Origin: Balanoglossus misakiensis
Taxonomy: Eukaryota; Hemichordata
Direction of reading: 5' to 3'
Assembly: GCA_040954595.2 (NCBI GenBank)
Contig: CM082582.2
Coordinates: 11,470,001-11,534,000 of the forward strand
Length of the DNA: 64,000 nt
In this document: piece by piece, positions 1-12,367 of the stretch
Position numbering within the stretch: the stretch's first letter is position 1
Layout: the number at the start of each line of letters is the position of its first letter
Translations under genes and position numbers: made by a program
The notes under the pieces: model-generated
Databases searched by the model: none
What the model saw: only the letters and a program-made list of their open reading frames with translations
Told to the model about the DNA's origin: nothing

Positions 1-135
1 TAAGGGGGTGTTGCTCCTATTGAATGACGTTGTCCATTGGGTTGTCGACCGACAACGTCATTTGCTGTAGCAAATAGACAGCTGCCGTAGAGTGCCGAGT
101 TTATCGACAGTAGCCTGAGTAGGCCTATTACTTAC

Positions 136-1498
136 AAAAATCAGGTTGCTCCCAGGTGCTGTGATGAGCCAAGTGCAGTAGGCGTGGTTACCATAGTAAT
201 TCGGATAATTTGGAGAGGCAATAACTCCTGCTGATCCCGAAAAGCCACCACCACAAGTTCCCTCTTTAAAAAAAATGTATTGGAAAGTCAAGGATGGAAT
301 GGTTGTGTGGGGATGGCAAGAGACAAACCAGAAATGTTTCCAGTTTCCTCTGTTCAAGACGTTGATCCGCCTGTGTCGGTGTCATTTAAATATTCACGTA
401 CCTGACATAGACCCGGGAGTATCCGACGCGCTGGCTATTTCCGTATACGATGCGTAGAACCCTTGCCTGGTCACTGAACCGTCGGAGTCGAACACCAGGA
501 AGAGGTTACCGGACGAGGATGTTATCTCTGGCGGCGTGCTACCGCTGTACACCCCAATAGACGACGCATAGTTGCTGCTGCCGTCGAATATGCTCAGTTC
601 ATCACAGCAACTTTCAAGTTCAAATGTAATGAACTGCAACTGAAACAAGACATGCAGGCACGTGACAATCATATCAGACCATCAGACACCATTTTACATA
701 TCTAACATATCAGATGAAAGGATCAACTTGCGAACGCACATCTGAGACATTTTAGGTATAGATTTCATTATTTTGGTCTGGAAGTTGATTACTTTCTTCT
801 GGACTCCAAAACCAGTTACCTTTATAAAGGAGTACGGCATTGACGACGACCTTTGATGTCATATGACTGTCACAATTGACAGTACTTGCTCTAACCTTGA
901 CATTAATGTAAAAAGGGGGAAATTTATTTATTGAAATACTTACAAATAATACATTTTGACTAGATGCTGTTATGAGCCAAGTGCAGTAGGCGTTGTTGTC
1001 ATAGTAACTAGGGTAATTTGGCGAGGCAATAACACCAGATGACCCCGTGAACGTACCGCCACATGATCCGATAGTTCTTTTCTCTGGAAATATATAAATT
1101 CAAAATAAATAAATAAATAAATAAATAATTAGACAAATAGGCTAAATGCATAAATTAATGACGTCAGAGGTTGACTGTGTCACAAAACAACATCATGCGC
1201 AGACGTTTTCCAAAGATGTGGAATCTGCACGGACGACGGTTGAGTGACGTAATATCACAAACAAATGCACATCAGCAAGTGAACACCCGAGTTATTTCAC
1301 AGCCTACACACCTCTGTCTTGATGTTCCTGATTGGCCGTGTCGGTTTCGTCTTCAGACAAAATGAGTGCGTGTACATCCTTGTCTCCAAGACCTTCAGCG
1401 AGCAGGAGGAGGACAATTGCGAGGATTAAAAGTGCACCTGGAAACTTTTTACCACAGTCCCTCCATGATGGAGGGACCGTGGGTTTACTTGCTCCCAT
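136..1498 (-). CDS. Gene A: CUB-domain membrane-family protein, 3' part outside window (partial)
   Basis: Partial gene; coding exons in transcript order 1498-1312, 1083-944, 639-402, 263-136, then it runs off the left edge. The start is the Met at 1496-1498, followed by a basic stretch and the hydrophobic core ALLILAIVLLLLAEG, a clear signal peptide; an in-frame Met upstream (1537) would bury it. Exon 1 ends in an acidic propeptide and exon 2 opens with REKR, a furin-type site, then GSCGGTF, which starts CUB1. Exon 3 completes CUB1 with the vicinal pair ESCCDELSIFDG. Exon 4 begins CUB2 and is nearly a copy of exon 2 (both have SPNYPxYYxNxAYCTW), so the CUB was recently duplicated. Borders are GT/AG; the last acceptor (TTTTAAAG) is weak. 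LDLa, TM and tail, present in the neighbouring paralogues, would lie outside the window. Family assignment is firm; function is unknown. Confidence 0.82.
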
Positions 1499-2876
1499 CT
1501 GGGCCAGCTTCAGCTTTTGATGATTGGGACAGATCAACGCGTTGTATGTCTCTGTCGGTGTGAGTCAATGCCACCAGATGTCTGAAAATAAGATGTAATC
1601 ATTTCGCTGATCAGTGGAATGAGTGAGTGAGTGAGTGAGTGAGTATTGAGTGAGTGACCTCAGTTATCATCGAGTCGGACAGTTCACAGAGACTTACTGC
1701 GTCAATTTGACAAATACCACCTCCATATCTCCCCGTACTATCCTGTGGAGAAAGGGACACTTGTAACTCATACGATGGCATTGGATATGTTGCTCTTTCC
1801 CCACGATGCACATGCATCCAACTTACTGGGCAGTCCACTTTTGTCGCACTATGCTGTGGCGCCACAAGACAACATGTCGGCCGTTTGTTTGCAACACAGT
1901 CGGTCAAAAGCTGTTTTCCCCAGTATAGTCCGTCAAACTATCGGTCAAAGACTTCTTTGAAGCACAGTCCCTCTTTCACGTACTGCAGCGGTCATGCTGT
2001 CTTGACTACTTTCGTTTAGAATGACGGAAAATTTTGACTTGTCATGGAAACCAGAGTTGACACCAACCTATGAATAATTCATCAGGTGGTTTTGATGTCT
2101 GGGGAATCGTCTTCAAGTTTTGCTGCTGCGTTTAGTCTATGGACAGCGTCATAACAGTGTTTCACACAGTGTCATAAGAGCTTTATACTCACTCCAGCAT
2201 TCCGCGACGACCCGATTGTCACTTCTTAGTTGAAATAACTAATCACAAAACAGTTTTGGGAAGTTATCTGTGGACAGCAACACTTCATTGTACCCGATTA
2301 CGCGCCAGTATCGTAAAGTATTTGACGTCAGGGAGCCAAGGGCATATTTGTGTCCACGTCTCGTTCCGCAACAATCGATACTTTCGTTCGCTGTTGCGTA
2401 ATGCGCCCGAAGTCGTCGTCATATTGATGAGTGTGCGTCCATGCCAACCAATAGAAAGCTTTGATCTGCCAATGGTGTATGGAAGGGGACATAAAAGAAC
2501 GACCCGACTTAAAACACTATGCTTTGTGACATTGTTTAACACACTTGAAACCCCACCTCATCCGGTCCAGAATGTCGACAGTTAAACGTAACGAGTAATA
2601 CGGTAGACCCTTGAGTAACGAATACGGGTTTATTCTGATAGCTGCTTTAAGTAATGGCGTCACTTCTTCAGCATATTCGACACAAACGTTTGAATGTAAT
2701 TACATGTATTTTATTAAAGACGGTGCAAAAGTACGTACACAAAGTACGTACGCTTAAACTAAATATGTACAATACACAATCATAACATTTATTGTGAAAT
2801 AAGGAATGAAAACGCAAACGGCAGGAAAACTTTGACTTTTCGTAAAATTTCTTTTCATTCACTGATCCAAATGACG
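1499..2876. other. Spacer between genes A and B
   Basis: It should hold the 5' UTR of A and the 3' UTR of B. A minus-strand acceptor (TTATTTTCAG) lies just upstream of the A start exon near 1582, and a donor (GGA|GTGAGT) near 2190, so A probably has a 5' UTR intron. A short GAGT repeat lies at 1620-1645. No gene was seen. Confidence 0.5.
2788..2793 (-). terminator. Poly(A) signal of gene B
   Basis: AATAAA on the minus strand 84 bases past the stop; a second lies at 2710-2715. Confidence 0.6.
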
Positions 2877-4233
2877 TCACGAGTAATTTCCGGATACAGC
2901 TTCTTCATACGATGGCGGCGGGGGGACGTCACTCGCGTGTGATACTTCAGGCGGAGGGGGCGGGTAGGCCAGACATGCGGCGTCTTCGAACTGGTACGGG
3001 TGGGTCTGGCCAGGCTGCGTCGTTATCGGCGGCAGGACTGGCGGACCGGAAGTCGAGTTGTTACCCGGAAGCTGGGCGGCCGGACTCCTTTCCAATGCCG
3101 GCAGTTGGTTGGACGCACCTGTGTTGTTTTTCGACGAGGATCCTGCGGTCAGCTGTGAGACACTGTTGAGTAATAAGAGCATGAATGTCAGTAAGGCTGC
3201 GAGGATGAGAATGCAATGGTGCTGTTTATGCGTATATACAGAAGATCAGGTCAGAGGTAAAAATGCACAGAATGCTTCCTTACGTGGGATCACTTCGGGA
3301 TTGAGCCAAATTGGGTGCTGAGTTAGTGCGCGATGCTGTTTGCGGTGCCGATGCTGGGGAATTTTCTCCTTCGGGTGTCGACGGTGGGGACGGCCTTGGT
3401 GGTGGTGGTCGTGGCGTTACCGAGGATTGGTGCCGTTTGCTGGCGTGGTGGCGATGGACGGAATACATGACGAAGAAGACAGCAACGCCCCCAATGATTC
3501 CACCGATCATAGCACCATTACCTCCTGAAAAAGAACACACATACAATTGTAATATAAGCACATGGCCACTATAGACAAGTGACCACTTTATAGAGGTGGC
3601 CATTAACACAGGTTTGACTGTACAGGTACAATACCCCTTCTCCTGGGTATACTCCAACGATAAAACATGTTACTCTATGATATTGAAGAGATTTAGAACA
3701 AATTTACAGTTCATTATCTCACCTTCTTCCTTGACTTCACAGTACAATTCATCGCTTCCATCAGGGCAGTGGTCGTGACCATCGCACGCCAAAATATCCG
3801 ATATACAGTGACCTAGGTCACAGTAATACTCGCCTGCGCTATTGCATTCTGAGCCAATGGCTGCAAAACAAACACGTGGGAGTGTAAATAAATTCAGCTT
3901 GTTTTGAAGAAATAATCACATTTCTCTTCGATGCTTGATAGGAGCGTCTGTCTCTCTGCCCACTCATTCATTCATTAAGCGAGAAGACCATGTACTCACC
4001 ATAATAAAACTGGACATACGTTCCCTCAAAGCCGCTGTGTTGGCTCCATGGCCATACGGTGACATTGAACTCTAACCTTGCTTCAGACGTCATTTCACTG
4101 TTTGTTTCTGTTTGACTGCTGTCATCTCCACAGAACACGTTTTCGTGGAGATCATTGGTGATGATGAGAACGTCACCATTGTCACAACCTGTGGATAAAA
4201 AGTTCAAGGTTTCTTATCATTCTTTTTGGCATC

Positions 4234-4276
<43 letters not shown>

Positions 4277-5584
4277 TTCTGTTTGTCTATCATTAAAATC
4301 TTTCATCTTCGCTTGGATCTGAAAAGAAAGAACTCCAAAATTGACAGGCTACACTTACCTCCGTACTGGTTATTGTTATAGATGTCGATGTCTGTGAACT
4401 TGATCGAGATAGCGGTGAAGGGACTCATGGTTCGGAACGTCAGCGAGCATTCAGAAGGGACACCAATAGCGTTGTGATAAGCGTTCGGGTACCCGTCATG
4501 TGACTTGACCACACCGCCGATGGACTGAACGTACGAATACGACCCACATGCTGAAAGACGCACCGTTTGTGTCGTTAAAGATAGACATACATGCACTTCG
4601 CATATCGTATCGGACGTGAAAGAATACACGACCACTTCGCTGACTAGTACCCAAATTGGATCGCATTTCAAAACAATTTTACAATACAAACAGTACAAAC
4701 CTATCACATCCGGTCCGGACGCAATGTCGGTCGGATCTCCCGAGAAAGCCATGTACGTGGCGTAAAAACCGTCGCTTGTGACCGCATTATCAGATGTGAA
4801 AACCAAGTACAGATGATTGGACGTGGAAACGAAGTCGATGGGCAGACTGGACCCGGTTAGTTCTTGGTGTACTGAGTAGGTGTACGGGTCAGCTCCATCA
4901 TACAGGTGTAGATAATCGAAGCCGCTCTCTAGATCAAACTCATTGAAGCTGAGCTGAGAAATGAAGCGCCAAAACGTATAGTGATTGGTTGACATTCGTA
5001 TTTTACTCCGGACCAAAATTGTATTGTCGTAGAATAAACATGTACTGAATATGTTATCAAAGGCCACGGCTACTGCCCCTTTGCCCCTTTAAAGTTAACT
5101 ACTCACACGAATACGATGGCCCAATGACACCTCTATTTCGTAATTGCAGGTGGCATCGTCACTATATTTATTTGGATAATTTGGTGAACTGAGTATCCCT
5201 CCAGTTCCGGTGTATGTACCACCGCATTCGCCGACAGCTCGACGATCTGAAAAGGAGAATAAAACACATTCCTAAATATTCCAACATATGTCACAGAACT
5301 GAGGAAAATCTCAATGTTCAAAAGATTTATATCTAAAACCCACAACCATGTGTGTGTGTTTGTACAGGTCTGTATGTATATGTATGTGCCCCCTATGTGT
5401 GTGCGAGTGTCGTTATCTGGGCTAGATAGTCATCTTACGTACCCCTATTTCGTCGCCTGATTCTCAAATCCGCCTTGGGGTGATCCTTGATTTCTTCCTC
5501 GATTACAGCGGGACCAGCATCACCGAGGCACTCGCACATTACAGCGAGGAGCAGCCAAATCACGTGTATCAAACTCGGTCTCAT
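2877..5584 (-). CDS. Gene B: CUB-CUB-LDLa type I membrane protein with PPxY tail
   Basis: Exons 5584-5443, 5246-5107, 4953-4701, 4550-4359, 4188-4000, 3860-3723, 3524-3284, 3162-2877 join to 526 codons plus stop with matching phases. Residues about 1-20 (MRPSLIHVIWLLLAVMCECL) form the signal peptide; an acidic-to-basic propeptide ends in RDRR just before CUB1 (AVGECGG). CUB1 carries ESGFDYLHLYDG, without cysteines at the usual third position. CUB2 (SIGGVVKSHDGYP) keeps four cysteines. One LDLa follows with an intact acidic box, CDGHDHCPDGSDELYC. The TM segment GGIIGGVAVFFVMYSV precedes a basic stop-transfer and a long Pro/Ser/Thr-rich tail ending PPPPSYEEAVSGNYS, a PPxY motif of the kind bound by WW domains (NEDD4 family). 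The domain order equals NETO1/2, but CUB similarity to NETO was not tested. It is tandem with A and C. Confidence 0.9.
4232..4275. repeat. (GTCT)n microsatellite
   Basis: About 11 units in the intron between the two CUB2 exons of gene B. Confidence 0.95.
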
Positions 5585-5884
5585 CGCGACCGGTCGATGG
5601 CTTCCGGAAGTGCTAATAAAGCTTCCAACCGCACTGTTGGGAGATGCGATGCCGGTATCTAAAATGGAGACGTAATAACACAGTTTGATTTCGAACATTT
5701 AGTCCCCCTTTGCCAAACATGACACGCTGGTGGCCGTATTTGCATCCCCGAAACATTGGTCAGCTATGGTAAAAATAGAATGGCAGATATTGAACGGCAC
5801 GAATACATTATCCGGCTTACAACACGTAGCGTTACGACAACATCTGTGATCTTGATATGCTAAACAACTTCTCAATCACATGAA

Positions 5885-6503
5885 CCAATCACAGGCATCA
5901 CAAAATGCACCTGGTGAATGACACATTTCGATTAGATAATTGTCAGTCAGCGCATTTGTCAGGTGATCAGTGAGGTGCCACGTTTCCATCATTCGGAACT
6001 CAACCTTTGACATACATTTGTACAATATTTGGCATGGCTGAAAGTAGTGACGAGAATGGTCTGTTCATTTCCCAGAGCAATTTCCAACGCCCAAGCGAAA
6101 GTGAAGGTCATGACGGTGACGATATGGACTGGATTTTCCACGACTTCGGTAGCCTCATTGAAGATATTGTACATAACCCATCGGTCATGGAAATGGTTTG
6201 ACGAAAATCGAGGGAGCCTCTTCTCCTGGCCTGCAGCCCCATTGCGCATATCATCTACTGTAAGTACACTGCACTCTTTTACTGCAATCTGTTATTTTAT
6301 TGATTAGGAATTTTCAATTGTACGTCAGCAAGGTACATGTACTTCAAAGAAGTTCTGGTACGTCGCTAAAGACCCGAAACTTTCAGGCGAAACCGCCTGT
6401 GAGGTAGAAATGAAACCCTAAACAAGATTCGAGCCAAGTGTACACCTGGAAGCAGTGCTTCCCGGGGAGGCAGCATTTCTTTCAAAACGAGCAATGAACA
6501 ATA
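5885..6503 (+). repeat. Dispersed repeat, copy 1 (with 55-codon open frame)
   Basis: This stretch matches 47186-47813 in the same orientation over its whole length, at roughly 75-80% identity by eye, with small indels. Shared blocks include TGACACATTTCGATT, CATCATTCGGAACTC, ATGGACTGGATTTT, CTCCTGGCCTGCAG and GAAACTTTCAGGCG. It holds an open frame at 6034-6201 beginning MAESSDENGLF and rich in acidic residues; I do not recognise it. The copy lies upstream of gene B. It could be a transposon remnant or a duplicated gene fragment. Confidence 0.75.
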
Positions 6504-7721
6504 TCTGGATATTGCACTGCACCAGTGCAATATCTCAGCGTACAAAATGCAATAGCGCAGATCATGTCCCACGAGAACAGAGAGTCCGAGCGCATGTAGT
6601 GTTGTAACACGAGGTACTGCATGTACTAGTATGACGCCAGTAATGGAGGCTGATCCGTCCATTGCCTGTGTCTTCATGGGAGCTAACGGAGTAACTAACG
6701 CGCAGGTGCGTCATTAGTGAAATTGTGAAAAATTAGAGTGACCTAGTTGTGCATAGCATAGGCTGATGTTGTATGGATAGAAACAAATATGTCAATACTT
6801 TCAAAGTAACCTATGGAAGAATGACTTACCAGTAGACGCTCGTATTGTCTGATTCACTTGATTGTTACCTATGAAAGCAGATCGAAGCAGTAGACAGCTA
6901 CTGGGCACTGGAATTGTTCAAGCTGTCGATTCGATCACAACGAGTAATTACTACTATGCTCCCCGGGTAAATACCGGATTGGTATAAGGAGGTCTTGTGA
7001 TATCTAGCGCCTTGGCATTTTCATTTTAGATTAGATCACGTTAGATCCTTTAAAAGCTGGGCACAGGCGATCCGCTATGGCACTACACCCCTGGTGCTTT
7101 CCCTTTTGGCGTAATAGTCTGTGACGTCACATGTCATTGTCCAGAGGTTATTGTCCAAAGCCCTTGTGTTCGCCCCTGTTCCTATAGCGACCGATGACCA
7201 AGGCTCATAGGGTATTGAGTCATGCACAAAACATGGCCTGCGGTTGGTGTTCCTTCTCCTATCTCGAGCGAGGTGGCCCCGTCTCGCCGAAGACTGCACA
7301 AATTTATTTCATGACGTCACTGTACAGATGTGATACTTGGGGAGGAATTTTTCATTTGTGATTGGACCGTATGACACAATATTAAACGCAGAAGTTTATT
7401 GTTATGAAGGTAAAACTCAAAACAACAGTCGTGTTACAGTTTGCAATAACAGTTTGTATTTACGAAGTACACATACAAATCTAATCACTGTTTATAAGTT
7501 ATGTGAAATAATTAAGATAGAAAAATAACAAAAATATGTTCAGGTAGGGAAACGCCTGTACAATGGCCCGAAATACGATTCCTTCACTATTACTTATAAT
7601 GTTGTAAACATTCTAATCTTGTAGAATTGCCACTGGCGGCGCTACACCTACACCACAGTCCGCCATCGCCAGCCGTCGGACGGTGTGAACACGCCCAACA
7701 CGTGAGTCGTGTTCACACGTG
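6504..7721. other. Spacer between genes B and C (outside the repeat)
   Basis: Apart from the dispersed repeat at 5885-6503, this stretch holds only the C 3' UTR with its AATAAA. No open frame here looks like a protein. Confidence 0.5.
7395..7400 (-). terminator. Poly(A) signal of gene C
   Basis: AATAAA on the minus strand about 320 bases past the stop of gene C. Confidence 0.55.
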
Positions 7722-10700
7722 TCACGTCACTGGGTATGACGTGACCTGGCCCGAAATAACTTCATCATACGTTGGTGGGGCTGGTTCCTCTGTTGCGTAG
7801 GATACTGGAGGGTCAGTTGGAAGTTTACTTTCTTCCTCTGTTGCATAGGACAGCGGAGGAGCAGTTGGAATTGCTCGGTGGTCGTCCTCTTCTTCGTCGT
7901 CGTTGTCGAAGTCGGTGTCGCTGCTATCTTGCGTTGGCGGTTTGGTTGATTTGCGTGGGTGATCCCCGGGAAGAGTTGAGAATTCGACGTCAAGGCTCAA
8001 CGTCGAGAATCTGTGGAACAACACAATACATGTAATGCCCGTCAGAGAAAAAGGACATGGTTGGGATTTAACAACTTAATCGATTTCGTTAGGATTTTTC
8101 AGTCGTCAGTTTCGTTGTAAAAAAAGTCGAATACAATGTATACTGTTGAGATATTAGTCGACATCTGTCAATTTGGTATTGACAGATTGCCAGTGAATAA
8201 TCAGCCTTCTTTCCACAAGTTTCGAGTTATATTTAGATAAAATCCATATCCGTGTAGGCCTATGTCTGATAAAAAATTTCGTTCTCGTACCCATTTCCAC
8301 TTGGACCCGAGGTTGATGGTTGTGCCGAAGTTGACGGGGAGGCCCGCGGACGTGATGAAGGCTCCGTCGATGTTGGTTGTGGTGCAATTGCCTGGGCGTT
8401 TACTGTCATTTTTTCGCAGTAGTTGGCTAGTAATACAACCCCGCCCAAAGCTAGGACACTGAGGACACCTCCCATGAGGCCACCAATTAGAGCTACGTCG
8501 ACGCCTAAACACAAAAACGTTCAAAAGGCGAAGAAATATATCATCATATGCCAACTCAAACTCTTCATTAGACAAACGGCATGGATGTGAAAAATAAATG
8601 ATGATGACCACCTCTCGATAAAGATTGAAAATGCAAAAGCTAAATGCGATATGAAAGGGTCCACCGTCGTTTCTAATTAGACACAGAATGTATGATTGTT
8701 TAACATAAAGAAGACGCACCATTGGCATTTTCTCCCAAGTTACAGTTGGACTCATCCGAGCCATCTGAGCAATGTTCGCGGCCATCACACACAAAGACGT
8801 ACGATATACAACGGCCTCGACCAACGCAGAGAAACTCGCCTGGACTGTCGCACTCTGTACCAGTAGCTGCAACATTTTAAATCAGTCAACACACACACAA
8901 ATTTATTGGTTGATCTTGAAAGAAGCCGACATTTGTGAACAAATGTGCAAGTAATTGATTTGCTTGACTTCTTCACGTGGTCGTAAATGGCGTAGTCACA
9001 ATTCAAGAGTTCTCAATATGACGTTTCTCCCTCTTGTGTGGTAGACCTGATGACGTCATATGCTCTTAGACTATTTTAACCCACTAATTTGTTCGCATTG
9101 ATCCCATTCTGATAATTTTTTTAAAAGTTCAAGTCGAAAGATCCCCCCCCCCACACTGCAAGACCATGGCCACTAGCTAATATCTTGCAAGACGTACTCA
9201 CGATAATAAAACTGCACATAAGTTCCTTGAAATCCACGATGTTGCTCTGTTGGCCATGCGGTGATATAAAAATGCAAAGTTGCTTCTAACAAAAGTTGGA
9301 CAGTGGTTCCCACCTGGGGCCCACCGTCGCAGTACGTGAAATCGGAATCCCCGTTTGTGAATACCAGTACATCGCTGTTGTCGCAACCTGTAATGCCATA
9401 TTCGACGTAGTGAATGAATGGTGCGTTGTAAAAGAGGTCATTGACCCTGACTGGGAAACTGAAGCCACATAACATTAAAATAATCCTCGTCGCACTTGAT
9501 GAATATAGCTGAGCCCACAAACTATCTACCGTATATACGACACAACAATTGTGTCCTTTATAATTATTCTTCAGGTTTAAAAAACAACAACCAACCGACT
9601 AAACAAACAAACGAACAAAAAACTACGCGAAATTGTTTTCTCACCTGGATCCATACTACTAGTATTTCCGTAAATATCGAGATCTGTAAAATTTACTGAG
9701 ATGTGGGTGAAGGGATATAGGGCCCTGAATGTCAGCGAGCATTCCGATAATCCTTCGAGTGCATTGTGGTAAGAATCCGGATATGTATCATGTGATGAGA
9801 TTACACCACCGATGGACTGTACATATTGATAGGGTAGATAGAGCCCACAAGCTGTAAGACAGAAACATGCGCACAATGGCATTAGTTTAAACTCTACATG
9901 TGTGAAATTTGAAAGCATGTCAAAAATAAATGTTGGTATCGAGTTTGTTCGTGAATTTAATTAATCAAAGGAAAATTCACAGGAACGGTGAAACCACACA
10001 AACCTGACACGTCCGGTCCGTAGGTAACGTCGGGGAAATCTCCCGCGAAGGATATGTACGTGCCATAAAACCCCTCGCCCGTTGTTGAAGAGTCGGAATG
10101 AAATTCCAAATAAAAGTGATTAGATGTGGACATGACATCATCAAGGACCGTGGAGTCCCCCGAGAATTGTACAAGAAGGTTGTTATTCGCTTCAGGGCCG
10201 TCGTATATCATTACATAGTCGAAGCCACTCTCCGTGTCAAACGAATTGAAGGTGAGCTAAAATGAAATAGAGAAGCGTGATAGAAACAATTTGCGCGGCA
10301 GTAGAACAATCTTTGCCGCATACATCATTTTTGCTTGCAATCAGTTACTGTGACATACGGTCTGCCCTCCCCCGGCCTTTCAACTAAAGTTCATGTACAT
10401 AAAATCTCTAAGACCGCGTAATCCCATTATCCCTGTACATGTATTTTAATATTAATTTACAAGGCAGTTTTTTTTAATAGTGTACTGCACCCGATCTCCC
10501 TCTTCAAAAGAATAATTCAATGTGAAAAATATTCCTTATTATCAACTGACGTCATAATTTCCCAATTCATTGTAACGTTATACATGTGAACTCGTGGTCA
10601 ACATTGACATTGAACTTACAATGATACGGTGGCCTGATGGTACCTCTATATGGTAATTACAGTCGGCTGAATTGCCGTATGAGTTCGGGTAGCCCGGGGA

Positions 10701-11059
10701 ACTGAACACTCCGCCAGTACCGGTGTATGTACCACCACAATCACCGACAGCTCGCGGCTCTTGGAAGAAAACACAAAAGTCTCGGGTTATTCCTAACATG
10801 ACAGAGATATATAGACGCTATAAAATACACAGAACTGTACTGATCACGTTTACTGTCTGTCTGTAGTTAGGTAGGTAGGTAGGTAGGTAGGCAGGCAGGT
10901 AGGTAGGTTTGTACATAAGTACGCACGTAGATATACTTGCTTACCCCTATCCCGTCGCACAGTGTCAATCTCCAACTTAGTATTTCGCCCGATTACATTG
11001 GTTTGGGATACCGTGACCAGAAACAATACCATCTGCAAGGGCACGGCACCAATTTCCAT
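7722..11059 (-). CDS. Gene C: CUB-CUB-LDLa type I membrane protein with several PY-type motifs
   Basis: Exons 11059-10945, 10759-10620, 10256-10004, 9851-9645, 9387-9202, 8866-8720, 8504-8291, 8010-7722 give 516 codons plus stop. It is the closest neighbour and structural twin of B: identical exon sizes for the CUB1 halves (140 and 253 bases). The signal peptide is [19 protein letters not shown], followed by a propeptide ending REPR before AVGDCGG. CUB1 has [15 protein letters not shown]2 has four cysteines and [15 protein letters not shown], nearly the B motif. The LDLa acidic box is [16 protein letters not shown]. The TM is rich in Gly ([18 protein letters not shown]). The tail holds acidic Asp/Glu runs, two PP(L/V)SYATEE repeats and PPTYDEVI, a PPxY motif, near the C-terminus. 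The TM exon ends at AATGG|GTACGAG in phase 2; reading through it gives an artefactual YENE sequence. AATAAA lies at 7395-7400 on the minus strand. Confidence 0.9.
10866..10908. repeat. (TAGG)n microsatellite
   Basis: Tetranucleotide run with CAGG variants, in the first coding intron of gene C. Confidence 0.95.
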
Positions 11060-12367
11060 GACGTCTGCGTATTAGGTACCACGTGACGTAATAACTGCTG
11101 GTAGTGACCGGACAGACAGAACTGCACTCCGGCTCTGCTTGTATTTAAACAATTATTAAGAGTGTGATTCGGTTGGCGCGTTTAATTGGTGACACGCGGA
11201 CAAAAGTAATAAATGGGTATTACAAGTCTAACAAACAAGAAGAACCTGGTTTTAGTTTCTATATACCAGGGTTATACGTTACTCAACTTTATTGTTTTAA
11301 AATTAATATTTTTATTACGGTGATAGGCAAAATGTTGAGAATAAAAAAAAAACTGTTGACAATAACAAAGCGTCACGCAGAAGATGATAATCAGTTATAA
11401 GTGAAGCAATGATAGGCAGTGCCAAACAAACAAAGGACAATTGTCATACTAGAAGAAAGAAACCCAGCGGTGGGTGTGGTTACTCTTGCTTGCAATCTGG
11501 GTGACCACGTATTTCTGCGTGTTTTATCACCGCACCGGTCTGACTACCAGACACCCCAACTAATGTTCGATGGCAGGTCAAATATGCGCGTTTCGAATAA
11601 TATAAGGTTTGGGGGGGGGGGGGACTAGTCCTATACATCCGTCCATTATAGCCTTGAGAGAGGGCATTCAGAAGTAGGCCATTGTCCCTGTGAGACCCGC
11701 TGTATATCCGCAGTATACTACATGTATACATATTAAACATAGCTTACCTTAATGCTCGATCTACTCGAGATGACCGATCTAGGGTAGTTCTGATATTACA
11801 TAAGACATTTTGTTAAGTCGCCCCGACCTTTGACCTTAAACGCTTTCACTAAGGGAGTAATAAAATACACAGCAGCGATATCGTACGTGCGCTGTCGACA
11901 GCAGTGTTTTGTGTACCTGTTCCTATGACTATAGAGCGGCCCAGTGCATGACGGGTAAACACAAATCAGTTGATGTGAGCCCAGGCTCCGTAACCCGAAT
12001 CTGGTAACAGGCATGTGATCATTTGTAACGTCTAGATGAGATCATATGCATTTCTCGGAGTCCGAACTCACCTCAGTCGTCGGCACACATGATTACTCAG
12101 CCACGTCTTGGGGCGACCGGTAGCCATAGAAACAAGCACGTGATCCGTGATCTAAATCTATTCTTTATTAAAGAGTATTAGAGTATTTTATTGACTAAAA
12201 TATGACACATATACACCCGTATGTAGTTCAAGAAATAGTCGTCTCTGCTTGTCAAAGACAGATTCCGTTGTTTCCAGATAATCTTATTTTACCGTTTATA
12301 ATAATCCTTGTAAAGCAGAAATAGACCGTGACCTATTTTACTAGTCTGCGCAGCTGGGACGTCGCTT
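11060..12367. other. Spacer between genes C and D
   Basis: A minus-strand donor (TTAAG|GTAAGC) near 11751 could end a non-coding first exon of C. A G-homopolymer lies near 11612. Bases 12340-12367 are relic tail sequence of D (see findings). No separate gene was recognised. Confidence 0.45.
12164..12169 (-). terminator. Poly(A) signal of gene D
   Basis: AATAAA on the minus strand about 200 bases past the stop, with further AT-rich sequence beyond. Confidence 0.6.

Noticed and set aside
2285-2585. Overlapping open frames on both strands in the A/B spacer
   Set aside because: No recognisable protein; the region more likely holds the 5' UTR exon of gene A.
8260-8290. [10 protein letters not shown] ending for gene C
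   Set aside because: It arises from reading past the phase 2 donor GG|GTACGAG. Splicing to 8010 keeps the frame and gives the PPTYDEVI tail seen in paralogues.
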